The notes: generated by a model from the letters alone, not told the origin. Shown: positions 46,908 through 59,018, counted from the stretch's first letter. The stretch: 64,000 bases of DNA from Coriolopsis trogii (GCA_020543525.1 JAHYIO010000011.1:62001-126000); one strand, 5' to 3'. Translations and numbers: made by a program.

Positions 46908-48958
46908 TCAGTCGTAGCACTTCATAAAATCCCCGTCCCCACTTCGCCTCGCATATCCCTGACTCTCGACAAAGTCCGCCAGTCGACACATCATCTCCTC
47001 GCCACCCCCACAAAACTCGAGCGGCTGCACCTCGTCGTTGACCAGGACCCGGACGTACTGGTCCTCCCTGCCGTCCCGCACGCACGTCATCCGCTCCGTG
47101 ACCATCCGGGACGAGAACGGCACCATGCGCGACGCGACCCACATCTGCCCGTTCTTCTCCCGCATGTACCGCTGGTGCGCCTCGAAGCGCGACGTGGGAT
47201 AGTAGTAGCCGTCGTCCGCGGACGGTCTCTGGCGAGGGTCGAGCGGCTCGGAGATGTTGAACAGCCCGAGGGCGGCGTAGACGGCGACCATGAGGTTCTC
47301 GTGTGTGAAGTCGGCGTAGATCTTGCGGTCGAGTGGGAACTCGAGCGACGCGTTGTGTGTCGTGTGGTCTTGCACGGGCTGTCCGGTCAGGCGGGCAAGG
47401 AGTTCGTTCACGTAGCCCACGCCCTGCACCGGGCCCAGCGGGTTCCCGTACCTTTAACTCAACAGTCAGACACGGAAGATAGAAGCAATAATAGAGCAGT
47501 ACGCACCCAGTTTTGTAGTATTTCTCCAAGTCGCCATAGTACTCGAACCCTCGGAAATCGTCTTCAGTGAACATCGAGCAGAAGGGACTCAGAGTCTCCT
47601 TCGCGACAGTATCGAAGGGGCACATTGCGAGCAAGTAGAATACATGCGTCGCGTTCAGGTTCGCGCCCGGCGCCGCTTGGTTCAGGCGGGCGGCGATAGT
47701 TGAGGCGAAGACCGAGATCCAAGTATTAGTCTCGTCCGTGCCGTCGGCGCTGTTTGGACAATCTTGATTGAGTGTATTGTTATACTGTATTGAGCGTATT
47801 GGTCAACTGAAAGGCGACTTCAGAGGAGCTAGCTTGACGCACCTCCTCGGATATAATGACATTCAGGTACGGTTGGAATCGCTGACGACTTTCCGCAGCG
47901 AACCCTGCGAACCACGACTTCAGGCTTTGGACACGGTATCTGCGAGCGCATTACTGACCGACAGTCCAGTTCGTCGCCGTTGATATGACTCTCGGCGCGC
48001 CCGCAGCTCTGACGAAGGGTATATTGTGCGCGTCTACGAGGTCATGGTACCTCCTGAAGGCGTACTGCCCAGCCTCGAAAGACCTGCAGGCCTTTCGTTC
48101 AGCGGAGAATCTAGCATGTCGTTACTCGGACACGTACTGGGCCGCACCAAATGGAACGAGGTCGTCCGCTCCCAGATCATACTCGTATTTCTTGAGGAAC
48201 TTGAGCCGCTTGTCGGCGAACTTCTCCGCGGAAGTTATGCGTTCGACGGCATAGTTGTACATTTCTCCGTCGGCTGCATTCGGGTATCGTGCACCATGGC
48301 GTTGTAACTGTTGCACAGACTCAGTCAGAGGTAAAGAAAGAGTGCCGAGACACTCACAATGTGGACCTAGGCAAGTCGATCAGAATCGCTGGTAACGAGT
48401 GATGAGCATCAAGCGATCCCAGAACGGTTAATTCATGCAAGCCGGGTCATGTTCCGAGCTCCCTCGCATTTCGTGCTTCTCCATATACCATGTCTTCGTA
48501 ACACACTCTCCCCAGCATCCTCCAAGCAGCGCCTCGAAGAGTGGGCAGTATTCACTCACCTGGTCAATCTCGCACCCGGCTGGAGGGGCGGCATACTCAT
48601 CCAACGGACGCCAAGGCGAGTATTGCGCCCAAAGCGTCTGCATCCCCTTCGGGACGCCCAGCGGAGGGGCATGGAGGATACCCTCCACCCCCACGCCCGA
48701 AGTCGCATGATAGCCAGGATCGACCTCGTCCACGCCGTGCTTGAGATACCACGGCCACGTCCACGCAAAATACGCCGCAAAGACGAGCAACGTCACCGTC
48801 GTGCGTATGCAGTTGTTCGTCACACACGACTGCCTCCTCCCGCCGCTCGAACTTGGAGGATCTTCGCTAGACGGCAGCGCGTTACCGTCGGAGGAGACCG
48901 AGGCGCGCTTGATGGCGACGGGGAGAGTGGGGAGCGACTTGCTCGACGAGCGGGGCAT
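46908..48958 (-). CDS. Histidine acid phosphatase (phytase-like), membrane-anchored
   Basis: This is a branch 2 histidine phosphatase related to phytases, which release phosphate from inositol phosphates or other esters. The N-terminal 50 residues are cytosolic and Ser/Pro/Arg-rich, followed by one hydrophobic segment ('TTVTLLVFAAYFAWTWPWYL'), which predicts a type II membrane protein. Next come 'GMQTLWAQYSPWRPLDEYAAPPAGCEIDQ' and, across an intron, 'LQRHGARYPN', the RHGxRxP motif with the nucleophile His. The C-terminal half holds 'CPFDTVAKE', 'GPVQGVGYVNELLARLTGQPV' and 'DRKIYADFTHENLMVAVYAALG', where the proton donor motif is H-E, not the usual H-D. The final residues include paired Cys. 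Several introns are present. The enzyme probably faces the secretory lumen or the cell surface. Confidence 0.88.
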
Positions 48959-49432
48959 CTAGGAGGTATCAAAGAGGGAAAGCGATAGGCGAATGCATGC
49001 GCAGGAACGATGACAGAAGTTTAAGAGGACGCTGCCGCGCGCGATGGAGCCTGCAGAGGCGAGGATGGGGTGATGTCATTTGCGCGATAATAGCCTTGAC
49101 GCTGGGTATCGGGACGCGGGCCGGGTGTGGCTGGGGGAGAAATGAACGAAACGACATTGCCTGAATGATACAGAAGGGAGATCACAGGAGTGTTGTACAG
49201 ACACATGCAAGGTGTGTGATAGGGTGACAGAAACAAGCGGAGAAATGGAATGGGGGCCGGGGAGGTGCCATGCGATCCAACATGGTAGAAGATAGAAATC
49301 AAGACGTAGGACAGATTCTGAGAATGGGAGCGGAATGATCGCGCCATGAAGGGCGTGAAGATGCAGAGAGTTGGAGATGAAGAAGCAATGTAGAGGGAAT
49401 GCAAACGTGCGTGCGGAGTGGAAGGCGAGAGG
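48959..49432. other. Promoter of the phosphatase gene and 3' flank of the next gene
   Basis: No gene is recognised. The minus strand is pyrimidine-rich near 48990-49000, ahead of the phosphatase start. Confidence 0.45.
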
Positions 49433-50111
49433 TCAAAGCATGGCTGCGCTCGTGGAGGGAGCGTATGGATCGAGAGGCATGGCTGCCTTCTTCGCAGTGC
49501 GTTTCTTGCACTTGCCTGCGGATAAGGAGCGGATGGTCAATAGGCTGTATGATGTAAAGAGTAAGGAAGGACCCACGGGCGCGGCGTTTCGCCTTGGACG
49601 CGAATGCCGTGATCTGCTGCTCCAGCTCCTTGTACTGTGCAATCAACGATGCAGCCTGCTCCTGCAAGGACAGCAGGCTTCCGCACGATACACACGAGCA
49701 TACACGGTTTCCGTTGAATGCAGCCACACGGCCCATGGCCTGCTGGTAGTAATCGAGACGCAACTTGGCGACTTCGGCGCAGTAGAGCTTCTTCCCCATT
49801 CGCGAGGCGTCGAGAGGATCCACGTGGCCCGTGGCTTTGGAGAAGTCAGAGCGGGAAGGAGGGGACGTCTTTGCATTACTAGTCTTCGTCGTCGTTGTGT
49901 TTGTGAGGGGTGGAGGCATCGGGTATTTGTCCATGGCGCGTTCGAAGGAAGCGAGAGCAGTCTGGGCGAGTGAGTCCGTCCCGGGAATGGTGCTGTCAGG
50001 TGCTTCATGCGCAAGGATGTGTTGGAAGTAAGCGGAGAAGACGTTGGGTATGTCGAGCTCCTCGCCGCGCTCAATCACAGAGGCGATTGCATGGTCGATG
50101 TTGGTGCGCAT
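49433..50111 (-). CDS. Hypothetical basic, coiled-coil protein
   Basis: The model has two exons, 50111-49577 and 49515-49433, joined by a 61-nt GT-AG intron, giving about 205 residues. It starts 'MRTNIDHAIASVIERGEELD', then 'NVFSAYFQHILAHEAP', a Thr/Ser-rich linker, and a helical part 'GKKLYCAEVAKLRLDYYQQA'. A coiled coil follows ('SLIAQYKELEQQITAFASKAK') and then a strongly basic tail ('KRTAKKAAM'). A second in-frame intron of 42 nt may remove the 'CSCVSCGS' segment. The basic tail resembles a nuclear localisation signal. I do not recognise the family. Stopping at the first exon would add a long low-quality tail, so the spliced form is preferred. Confidence 0.6.
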
Positions 50112-50995
50112 GATGATCGTGGGTCAAGGAAGAGTAGAATTTCCGGGGAATAGGTGGCACAATGATGGCGGCAGCAGTAGAGAAAGCGAGGAGTAGTCAA
50201 AGCTGCTATATACGCACCTGAAGGACAAAGGCCATACATGGATTGGTTCGGCCACGCGATCTGGGGTAGGACAAAGGTAGGGCCCACGAGGCCAACGAGC
50301 CCATACATGCTACAGTGCACATGCTTATATGCGTTTTCAGAGCAATGAGCCCCGACCAGCAAGAAATACGTTCATTGTGGAGATGTGAAAAAGACCTGAG
50401 TGCATTGAGCGTATACTGCAGCGTCCGGAACTGCTCAGGAGTAGTCGGAAGCGACACATTGTTCAAAGCAGAGCGAAGAGGTGCACGTTGACAAGCCATG
50501 CGTATCCAGCAAATACAGTCACAGAAATGAGACCAAGGCATGCACCAGAGAGGTTACGAGACAGAGGGAGAGATGACGACGATGAAGACAATGAAGGCGA
50601 CATTGGGAAGAGGCGACTGCTATATATATGAGCAGGTACGGCAGTCTCCGTGCTATGACCATAGACGCCTTGTGCGAGGTTCGCCATGGCGAGTTACCAT
50701 GACTGAGTTACTTCAAGCTCCATCTCTCTTGGTTTATATATCCTCCGCAACGAGGGACGTCTGACTGCCAGCAATGCTCTACATACGCACCAAGGTTCGC
50801 TCAGACGAGCGACCACGAATCAGGTAGTACCTTAACAGCCTGTCTGACATTGGCCACCAACCGAAACTGACTTATTTGACAGCGCTCAAACCTGGTGTTC
50901 AATTGACTATTTGCTTTCCTTCTATCAAGCCAAATGTATGCCCATCCCCGTGATATCACAACTATCGTAAGAGAACATTCCCGAGAAATATAAAG
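50112..50995. other. Intergenic region of about 880 bp
   Basis: No clear gene. A minus-strand frame at 50463-50687 has a hydrophobic C-terminal half but no support. A TATATATA run lies at about 50620. Confidence 0.4.
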
Positions 50996-52690
50996 TTACC
51001 GCCTCTGCCTGATCTCCTCCCCAATGTTAGACCAGAATTCGCACCTCGTCATCAAGTCCGAGCCCGCAAGATTCTCCATCGCCGACCCTCCGCCCGTCGA
51101 GAACAGCAGTCTCCCCTTAGCGGTATCGTTCCACGGCACCCACTCTGCGCTCCCTGGGACGCGGTGCACGTTCGGATCGAACGTGCGGATGAAACTCGTC
51201 CAGTACCCCTGAATGACCTTCACCGCGTTCGCGTTCGTCCCGTTCGCGTAGTAGCTCGCCGGCGCGCGGCCGTTGGTGTTCTCCGGCCCCCAGATCGCGT
51301 TGAACTCGACCGTGTGCGGTACGCCGAGGCCCTCCGCAATCTGCTCGGGATCCTCGACGTCCCAGCGGTACGCCCACGATTGCGGGACGCCGCGTTGGGT
51401 GAACGCGGACGAAACGAAGAGGCCCGGACACATGAACCGCATCTCCCCATACACGTTCGCCGCCTGCCGCCAGAAGCACCCCAGGGCGGGACACGCCGTC
51501 TGGTTCGGGTTCGGGTACAGACGTTCGATCTCGGCCAAGTGCGCGAGGGTGAGCTGGGGGAATTGGTTTCGCAGGTGGAGGTTGGTCTCCTCGAACGTCG
51601 TCGCGTCCCGCGGTGTGAAGACCGTTCCGCCGTTGGTGTCGTCCCCGGTGATGATCGGGACCCTGATGAAGTGACCCCGCTTGAACTCGGTATACGTCAG
51701 GTCGCGGAGGAGATCGCCGTCCACGAGGGGGCCGTACATGTATATCGGGGGGTCCGCGCTGCCCGGGAAGGGGATGTTCTCGTTCACGTCCTGGATCTCC
51801 ACCGCTGTCTTTGAGCGGAGGCAGTCGAGCACGGCCGAGGACGTGTTGCGGACGCACCCGAGGCGAATCGCGAGGTTGTCGAACTGGTACCGCGCCTCGT
51901 CGACGGTCAGCATGTTCGAGAACACCACACTCTCCGCGGCGGCAGCGTGGAAGAGTCCATCGTCACGGCCTCCGTTGGCGACGAGGTGCAAGCTGACGCT
52001 CGCTGCGCCCGCGCTGTCCCCGCCTAGGACGACGTGCTTCGGGTCACCACCGAACTGCGCGATGTACTTCTGGACCCACTGCAGCGCCTTGCGCTGGTCC
52101 AGCAGACCAATGTTCGGCGTGATGTTCTCTCCGTCGGTGAGGAAGCCATACGGCCCTACGCGGTAGTTGAAGCCAACGACGACAATGTTGTTCCCGCTGG
52201 CGTTGATGAGCCCCGTCCCGTTGAGGTTCGGCTTGCTGTCCTTGTTGAAGCCCCCGCCCTGGATGAAGAAGTACACGGGCAGCTTGGAGTCCGTGGTTGC
52301 GTTGGTCGGGGCATAGACATCCAGGAAGAGGCAGTCCTCGGCTGTCTTGGTCTCGCTGGACAACTCGCCAGTACCCAAGCAGACTTTGCCGTGCTACGAA
52401 GCGCGTGAGTGTTATTCCTTTCAACCAGGTGTGAAGTGCAGACTTACCGCATCCGCAGGCTGGGGCGAGGTTGCCTTTGGTGGATCCTGAGGCGGCTGGA
52501 AGCGAAGCTCGCCCACAGGCGGCGCTGCATAACGGACACCGAGCCATTGACTGACGCCGGTCGATCCTTGTGCTGTGCCGACGTACGTCGCGTAGTCGAG
52601 GTTGACGGTGACATCTACTGCTCTCGTCGTCGAAAGCCCTGCCACTAGCAGCGCTACCGAGGCGAACGTAGAGCAAGTGAGCTTAACCAT
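50996..52690 (-). CDS. Secreted type B carboxylesterase, tandem copy 1
   Basis: The gene has two exons, 52690-52448 and 52393-50996, split by a 54-nt intron after the 'QPADA' codons, giving 546 residues. It is a secreted alpha/beta hydrolase that cleaves carboxylic esters, with a signal peptide 'MVKLTCSTFASVALLVAGLS'. Motifs are 'EDCLFLDVYAP' (family signature 2), 'IQGGGF' (oxyanion hole), 'GGDSAGAAS' (nucleophile Ser) and 'GVPHTVEFNAIWG' (catalytic His). The segment normally carrying the acid, of the form N-E-G-T, reads 'GDDTNGGTVF', with Gly in place of Glu. Several N-glycosylation sites are present. It is the most divergent of the three copies. The natural substrate is unknown. Confidence 0.92.
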
Positions 52691-53489
52691 GGTGTTGGGG
52701 AAATGAACTTGGATGTTTGAGTTTATTAAGCTCCAAGGTAGTCCCGCCTCGGCGGCTTCACCGGACGTCAAAGCTCCCGAACCACATATATGCTACGGAC
52801 TTCCGGCCAAGGCCGTGATGTTGGATACACGCTGTACAGCTCATGAACTGCAGGCGGGGCCAAGGGATGATGGATGCGTGCAGTTGGGCATGCAGCAGCT
52901 GCCCCTTGCCTATGTCCGATTCCAGTTCGGACATGCTGTACACATGATATCCGCGTCCGAGCAGGTTCTAAACCTCAGCTTGCTGGCTGGACTAGGCCGC
53001 GGCTCCTCCGCACCAACCAGGCTCGGGCAGCCGCACTCTATGCGTACTGGTGCAGTCAGTAAACACAGCATATACATCGCTCGATTGCGCTGGCCAGTAC
53101 GCATCAGACCAGATGGATCCTTGGAATCCGAGACATCTCATTGGTGAGCACGACGCTTTTATAACTCTGTCGAGTCTGGAGATTTCTGTGAAAGAGACCA
53201 CTTAGGATGACCAATGAAAGATTGCGACGAGCAGACTGCCACAGATCATGTAGCGTACTGTAATTGCCGTGATGCTTTGACTGCCACTCAGTACTAGTGG
53301 TGCCAGTGCACGCAGCGGTCACGACCGGACTGAACAAGCGAAGAATTGGTTCCGTGCATACTTGAGCTCGCAACTGGCATCCAACGCTCATCTGAGGCCG
53401 CTCTTGGGCTTACGACAATACATACAGGGTATGTGGCGTGAGTCGGGGGAGAGACGGCTCGGATTGACTCTCCGGTCGACGAGTCGCCG
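52691..53489. other. Spacer upstream of esterase copy 1
   Basis: No gene is recognised. A block near 52805-52880 is a diverged relative of the sequence upstream of copies 2 and 3 (near 55660-55735 and 58535-58615). It holds an AT-rich box TTAATAAA on the minus strand near 52727. Confidence 0.5.
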
Positions 53490-53826
53490 TATGCAAGTGG
53501 CGACGTTTCCGGCAGTTTTGGCGGTGGTCGTACTCCTGCCGGCCGTGTGCAACCCAACATTGGCCCCACTCCCTCAAGTTGTCCTCTCGTGCACGTCGAA
53601 GATTACGGCCCTTCACAGGCCTAGGGTAGTACGTACAATCGGTGCATTCAGCTACGACTCAAGACTCGCCACCGATGCTGCGAATCCATCCAAGGCTTGT
53701 AGATGATCGCTCTACACTTCTGCTTTCCAACGAGTAGTCACGAGGGACACATGCATTTTCCCAAGACTAGTGCTGGCGGACATTCACGCCGACAGCACAA
53801 CATTCTGAGAGCAGAGGTGCCAGATA

Positions 53827-55532
53827 TCACCTCCTCTTCTGCCGGATATCCTCCCCGATGCCGAACCAGAACTCGCACCTGGTCATCAAGTCCGAACCCG
53901 CCAGATTCTCCATCCCCGTTTCCCCGCCCGTCGAGAAGAGCATCCGTCCCTGCGTGCTATCGTTCCACGGCTCCCACTTCGCACTCCCCGGGACACGGTG
54001 TACATTCGGATCGAACGTCCTGATGAAGCTCGTCCAGTACCCCTGCACGACCGTCACCGCGTTCGCGTTCGTCCCGTTCGGATAGTAGCTCGCCGGCGCC
54101 CCGCCGTTCGTGTTGCTCGGGCCCCAGATCGCGTGCACCTCGACCGTGTGCGGGACCCCGAGCCCCTCTGCGATCTGAGCGGGGTCCTCGACGTTCCAGC
54201 GGTACGCGAACGAGCGCGCGACGCCGCGCTTCAGGAACGCGGACGAGATGAAGAGGCCGGGGCACATGTAGCGCATCTCCCCGTACGCGTTGCTCGCCTG
54301 CCGCCAGAAGCACCCGACAGCAGGGCATGCCGTCTGGTTCGGGTTCGGGTATAGGCTGTTGACCTCGGCGAGCTGGGAGAGGGTCAGGTGCGGGAACTGG
54401 TTCCTGAGGAAGAGGTCGCTCTGCTCGAGCGTAGACGTGTCGCGGGGCGCGAAGATCGTTCCGCCGTTGGTGTCGTCCCCGAAGATGACGGGTACTTTGA
54501 TGAAGTGGCCCCGTTCGAACTCGGTGTACGTCAGGTCGCGGAAGAGATCTCCGTCGATGACGGGACCGTACATGTACAGCGGCGGGCCAGCGTTCCCTGG
54601 GAAGGGAATGTTGAAGTTGACGTCCTGGATCTCTGCGGCCGTCTTCGAGCGCAGACACGCGAGGACGGCTGATGCGGTGCCGCGAACGCAGCCCAGACGA
54701 ATGGCGAGGTTGTCGAACTGGTACTGCGCCTCGTCGACCGTCAGCACCGAGGCAAACGATACGCTCTCCGCGGCTGCGGCGTGGAAGAGTCCCTCGTCAC
54801 GGCCCCCGTGCGCAATCAGGTGTAGACTAATACTGGCCGCTCCCGCGCTGTCTCCGCCCAGGACGACGTGCTTTGGATTGCCACCAAACTGCGCAATGTG
54901 CTTTTGTACCCACTGAAGCGCCTTGCGTTGGTCCAGGAAGCCAATGTTGGGTGTGATGTTGCGTCCGTCGGTCAGGAAGCCATAGGGCCCAACGCGGTAG
55001 TTGAAGTTGACGACGACGATGTTGTTACCACTGGCGTTGACGAGGCCCGTTCCGTTGAAATTCGGGTTGCTATCTTTGTTGAAGCCTCCGCCTTGGATGA
55101 AGAAATACACGGGCAACTTGGAAGTAGTGGTCGCATTAGATGGCGCGTACACGTCTAGGAAGAGGCAATCCTCGGCTGTGCTGGTATCGTTGGACAAAGC
55201 TCCGGTGCTCAAGCAAACCTTGCCATGCTTCGAAGAGGATACTCGTGCATGAGTGTGTTTCCTAATGAACCTGTGAGATGAAGACGTACCGCGTTTGCAG
55301 GCTGAAGCGTCGTCGCCTTTGGTGGGTCTTGAGGCGGGTGGAAGCGAAGCTCACCCACAGGAGGCGCTGCGTAACGGATGCCGAGCCATTGACTAACGCC
55401 GGTCGATCCTTGTGCTGTGCCGACGTATGTTGCGTAATCGAGGCTTACGGAGACGTTCACGGCTCCCGTTGATGAGATCGTGGCCACGACCAGCGCTGTC
55501 GAGGCGAACGTAGACCAAGTGAGCTTGACCAT
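53827..55532 (-). CDS. Secreted type B carboxylesterase, tandem copy 2
   Basis: Exons are 55532-55290 and 55227-53827, with the single intron at the same site as in copy 1, giving 547 residues. The signal peptide is 'MVKLTWSTFASTALVVATIS'. The same motifs appear: 'EDCLFLDVYAP', 'IQGGGF', 'GGDSAGAAS', and 'GVPHTVEVHAIWG' with the His. The acid-loop segment again has Gly ('GDDTNGGTIF'). It is very close to copy 3 along the whole length and clearly further from copy 1, so copies 2 and 3 come from the more recent duplication. The C-terminus ends 'GEDIRQKRR'. Substitutions near the active site are few, so all copies probably share the same chemistry. Confidence 0.92.
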
Positions 55533-55684
55533 GGTGTAGGAGGAGATGAGCGACAGAGGGTGTCCGAGATTTTAAGGCTTCATGGAGTCCCGCGTCGCCC
55601 GAACGCGTCACGTATGCATATGGTTCCAGCATATCAGTCCCATGACCGGTTATCTGACCAACGCCGTGATGAACGTCGGCCTTG

Positions 55685-55708
55685 TAAATATAGCGTTCAA
55701 CTCATGAC
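55685..55708 (-). promoter_or_regulatory. Conserved upstream block of esterase copy 2
   Basis: A 24-bp stretch, TAAATATAGC... ending in ...CTCATGAC, lies about 150 bp upstream of the start codon. It is identical to 58561-58584 upstream of copy 3 at nearly the same distance, while sequence around it has diverged. It may hold a regulatory site, or may just be a well preserved part of a recent duplication. Confidence 0.35.
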
Positions 55709-56723
55709 GGCAGACGAGGTCAGGCGATGATGTGCAAGTGTGTTCGTCAGAACTTGTTATGCAGTAGATGCAGTACGTAACTTACTATGATACCATGATA
55801 CGCTCCAATCAGAACGTTGATCTCAGTGTTCGACGGTGTTGTCCTTACTTGCCTCCAGGCACGCTTTGAAGTTTTCCGTTGATTAGGATGGTGGCTCACG
55901 GGCCGCTGTATTCGAGTGCATACTGGTACATATTTAGTCAGTACATCAGGAATATACGCTTCAGATCCAGCCGATGAACGAGAGCCTCTTCGCAGGATGA
56001 CAGCACGACGCGACGCATTGGTACTGACGTGAGAGTCAACGCCACACAGAGGTACTCCAGCTCGACTCTCTGGTTCGTAAACTTCCAGACATGCGAAGGC
56101 TGCGAGCGTCTCATCATACGTATCTGTCTTGCAAGTCCCCAAAGGACGACGGTGAGGACTAGGAGGCTCGTTTCCCGCTCAACGCCCCTGTGACTCGGAG
56201 GCAGGCTAAAGCTCATCAACATCCTTTCATAAGTGAATGCACGGTCTTCCCATTCCGAACACGAATGTCAGTACCCACCCAGTGTGTAAATGGGCTTGAT
56301 GTGACTTGGTGGTGTCCAGTCTGATTAAGTGCTACCAGCGTTGTTCGTACCACGAACGACGATGTCCATTTGGACCTATTTGGACGCAAGCGACTTTTTC
56401 GGCAGTCTTGGCATTCCACTCACTCCCGCCGCGCCGGCGGGTCCAGCCCAACATCCCTCTTGTCGTGCAAGCTGGTGCTTAGTCGTCTGTTTGCTGAAGA
56501 TGTCAGTGACATGTCAATGCTCCATGGGGAAGTATGTAGTATCGATGATTCAGCAGCTACAACTCAGGCCCCAGGACTGCCACTGATGCGAAGAATCATC
56601 TATCACTCAACACCGCTGTTCTCACCGAGTAGCCTTAGGGCTTGCTGAACACATTCATCTTCTAAGACTTGTACTGGCGTACATTAACGCCGACAACACA
56701 TTTTGAGAGCAAGGGAATCGAAA

Positions 56724-58420
56724 TCACCGCCTCTTCTGCCGGATATCCTCCCCGATGCCGAACCAGAACTCGCACCTGGTCATCAAGTCCGAACCCGCCA
56801 GATTCTCCATTCCCGTCTCTCCGCCCGTCGAGAAGAGCATCCTCCCCTGCGTCCTATCATTCCACGACTCCCACTTCGCACTCCCCGGGACACGGTGTAC
56901 ATTCGGGTCGAACGTCCTGATGAAGCTCGTCCAGTACCCCTGCACGACCGTCACCGCGTTCGCATTCGTCCCGTTCGGATAGTAGCTCGCCGGCGCCCCG
57001 CCGTTCACATTACTCGGCCCCCAAATCGCGTTTAGCTCGACGGTGTGCGGCACCCCGAGCCCCTCTGCGATCTGAGCGGGGTCCTCGACGTTCCAGCGGT
57101 ACGCGAACGAGCGCGCGACACCGCGCTTTCGGAACGCGGACGAGATGAACAGGCCAGGGCACATGTAGCGCATCTCCCCGTACGCGTTGCTCGCCTGCCG
57201 CCAGAAGCACCCGACAGCGGGGCATGCCGTCTCGTTCGGGTTCGGGTATAGGTTGTTGACCTCGGCGAGCTGGGAGAGGGTCAGGTGCGGGAACTGGTTC
57301 CTGAGGAAGAGGTTGCTCTGCTCGAGCGTAGACGTGTCGCGGGGCGCGAAGACCGTTCCACCGTTGGTGTCGTCCCCGAAGATGACGGGGACTTTGATGA
57401 AGTGGCCTCGCTTGAACTCGGTGTACGTCAGGTCGCGGAGGAGGTCGCCGTCGATGACGGGACCGTACATGTACAGCGGCGGGCCAGCGTTTCCGGGATA
57501 GGGGATGTTGAAGTTGACGTCCTGGATCTCTGCGGCCGTCTTCGAGCGCAGACACGCGAGGACGGCTGATGCGGTGCCGCGAACGCAGCCCAGACGGATG
57601 GCGAGGTTGTCGAACTGGTACTGTGCCTCGTCGACCGTCAGCACCGTCGAGAACGACACGCTCTCCGCGGCTGCGGCATGGAAAAGTCCCTCGTCGCGGC
57701 CCCCATACGCGATGAGATGTAGACTAATGCTCGCTGCGCCCGCGCTGTCTCCGCCCAGGACGACGTGCTTCGGGTCACCACCGAACTGCGCGATGTACTT
57801 CTGGACCCACTGCAGCGCCTTGCGCTGGTCTAGCAGGCCGATGTTGGGTGTAACGTTGCGTCCGTCGGTCAGGAAGCCATAGGGCCCAACGCGGTAGTTG
57901 AAGTTGACGACGACGATGTTGTTCCCGCTAGCGTTGACGAGGCCCGTTCCGTTGAGGTTCGGGCTACTGTCCGAGTTGAATCCACCGCCCTGGATGAAGA
58001 AAAACACGGGCAACTTGGAGGCCGAGGTCGCGTTGGTTGGCGCGTACACGTCTAGGAAGAGGCAGTCCTCGGCCGTACTGGTATCGCTAGACGGCACGCC
58101 GGTGCCCAAGCAAACCTTTCCGTGCTTCAAGACAATCCGTGTGAATGAGTGATTTATCTTCACATTATTGTGAGATGAGCACTCACCGCGTTTGCAGGCT
58201 GAGGCGTGGTCGCCTTTGGTGGGTCTTGAGGGGGCTGGAAGCGAAGCTCACCCACAGGAGGCGCTGCGTAACGAATACCGAGCCACTGACTGACGCCGGT
58301 CGCTTCCTGTGCTGTGCCGACGTACGTTGCGTAATCGAGGCTGGCAGTAACGTTTACAGCTCTCGTGGATGCGATCACCAGCGCTGCCGTGGCAAGCGTA
58401 GAGCAAGTGAGCTTGACCAT
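56724..58420 (-). CDS. Secreted type B carboxylesterase, tandem copy 3
   Basis: Exons are 58420-58187 and 58124-56724, giving 544 residues, with the intron at the conserved site. The signal peptide is 'MVKLTCSTLATAALVIAS', three residues shorter than in the other copies. 'EDCLFLDVYAP', 'IQGGGF', 'GGDSAGAAS' and 'GVPHTVELNAIWG' are all present, and the acid-loop segment is 'GDDTNGGTVF', again lacking Glu. The second exon end is nearly identical to that of copy 2. As in the other copies, an in-frame Met upstream of 'HGK' comes from the intron and is not the start. Confidence 0.92.
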
Positions 58421-58560
58421 GGCGTTTGAGGAGACGAGCACAGGCGGGCGTTCGAGATTAAAAAGGTTCAAGGAGTCCCGCCTCACCCGGGCAAATGCTT
58501 CTGATCGTATCTTTGCTAGGACCACCTGACCTACGCCGTGATGGCTGCATTGGCTTTGTG

Positions 58561-58584
58561 TAAATATAGCGTTCAACTCATGAC
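58561..58584 (-). promoter_or_regulatory. Conserved upstream block of esterase copy 3
   Basis: It is identical to 55685-55708 and lies about 140 bp upstream of the start codon of copy 3. Confidence 0.35.
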
Positions 58585-59018
58585 ATAAAGACGAGGTCAG
58601 GCGGTGATGTGCATGTGTGTTCGTCACAACTTGCGATGCGCACTCGGGGTTTTCATTTTGTATACACTAGATTCAAAAGAAGAATACGCTTCGGTCAGAT
58701 CGTCGATATAAGATCGAGGACGATGTCCACACTTGCCTCCGAACACGCTTTGAAACTATCCGTTGATTGAGATGCTGGCGCGCGGGCCGCTGTATTCGAG
58801 TGCACACTCGTATTCAGTCAGTGCATCATGAGTATACGCTGTAGATCCAGCCAATAAACGAGAGAACACCCCCGTGAGGCAGCATGAAGCACATCAATAC
58901 CCTTCCATTGTTCCATAAGTGAATGCAAGGTCTTCCCATTCCAAGCACGAACGTTAGTACCCACCTCAGTATGTGAATGACCCTTTGTGACTTGGTGTCG
59001 CCGTGCCACGAACGACGA

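Larger units (their letters stand above)
53490..56362. repeat. Tandem duplication unit A (esterase copy 2 plus flanks)
   Basis: This unit of about 2.9 kb holds about 330 bp of 3' flank, esterase copy 2 and about 830 bp of 5' flank. All parts align in order with unit B (56396-59018), including non-coding sequence such as the 24-bp identical block at 55685-55708. Both units end with the same 13-bp sequence CCACGAACGACGA. Confidence 0.75.
56396..59018. repeat. Tandem duplication unit B (esterase copy 3 plus flanks)
   Basis: This is the partner of unit A. Shared non-coding stretches include one reading GGGCCGCTGTATTCGAGTGC near 58780 and 55900, and an AAGTGAATGCA stretch near 58916 and 56231. 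Unit B is shorter because some upstream sequence is missing. Confidence 0.75.

Noticed and set aside
51117..51857. Long Arg-rich frames on both strands of the esterase genes
   Set aside because: They occur at matching positions in all three copies only because the parent genes are paralogs; their composition is that of frame shadows.
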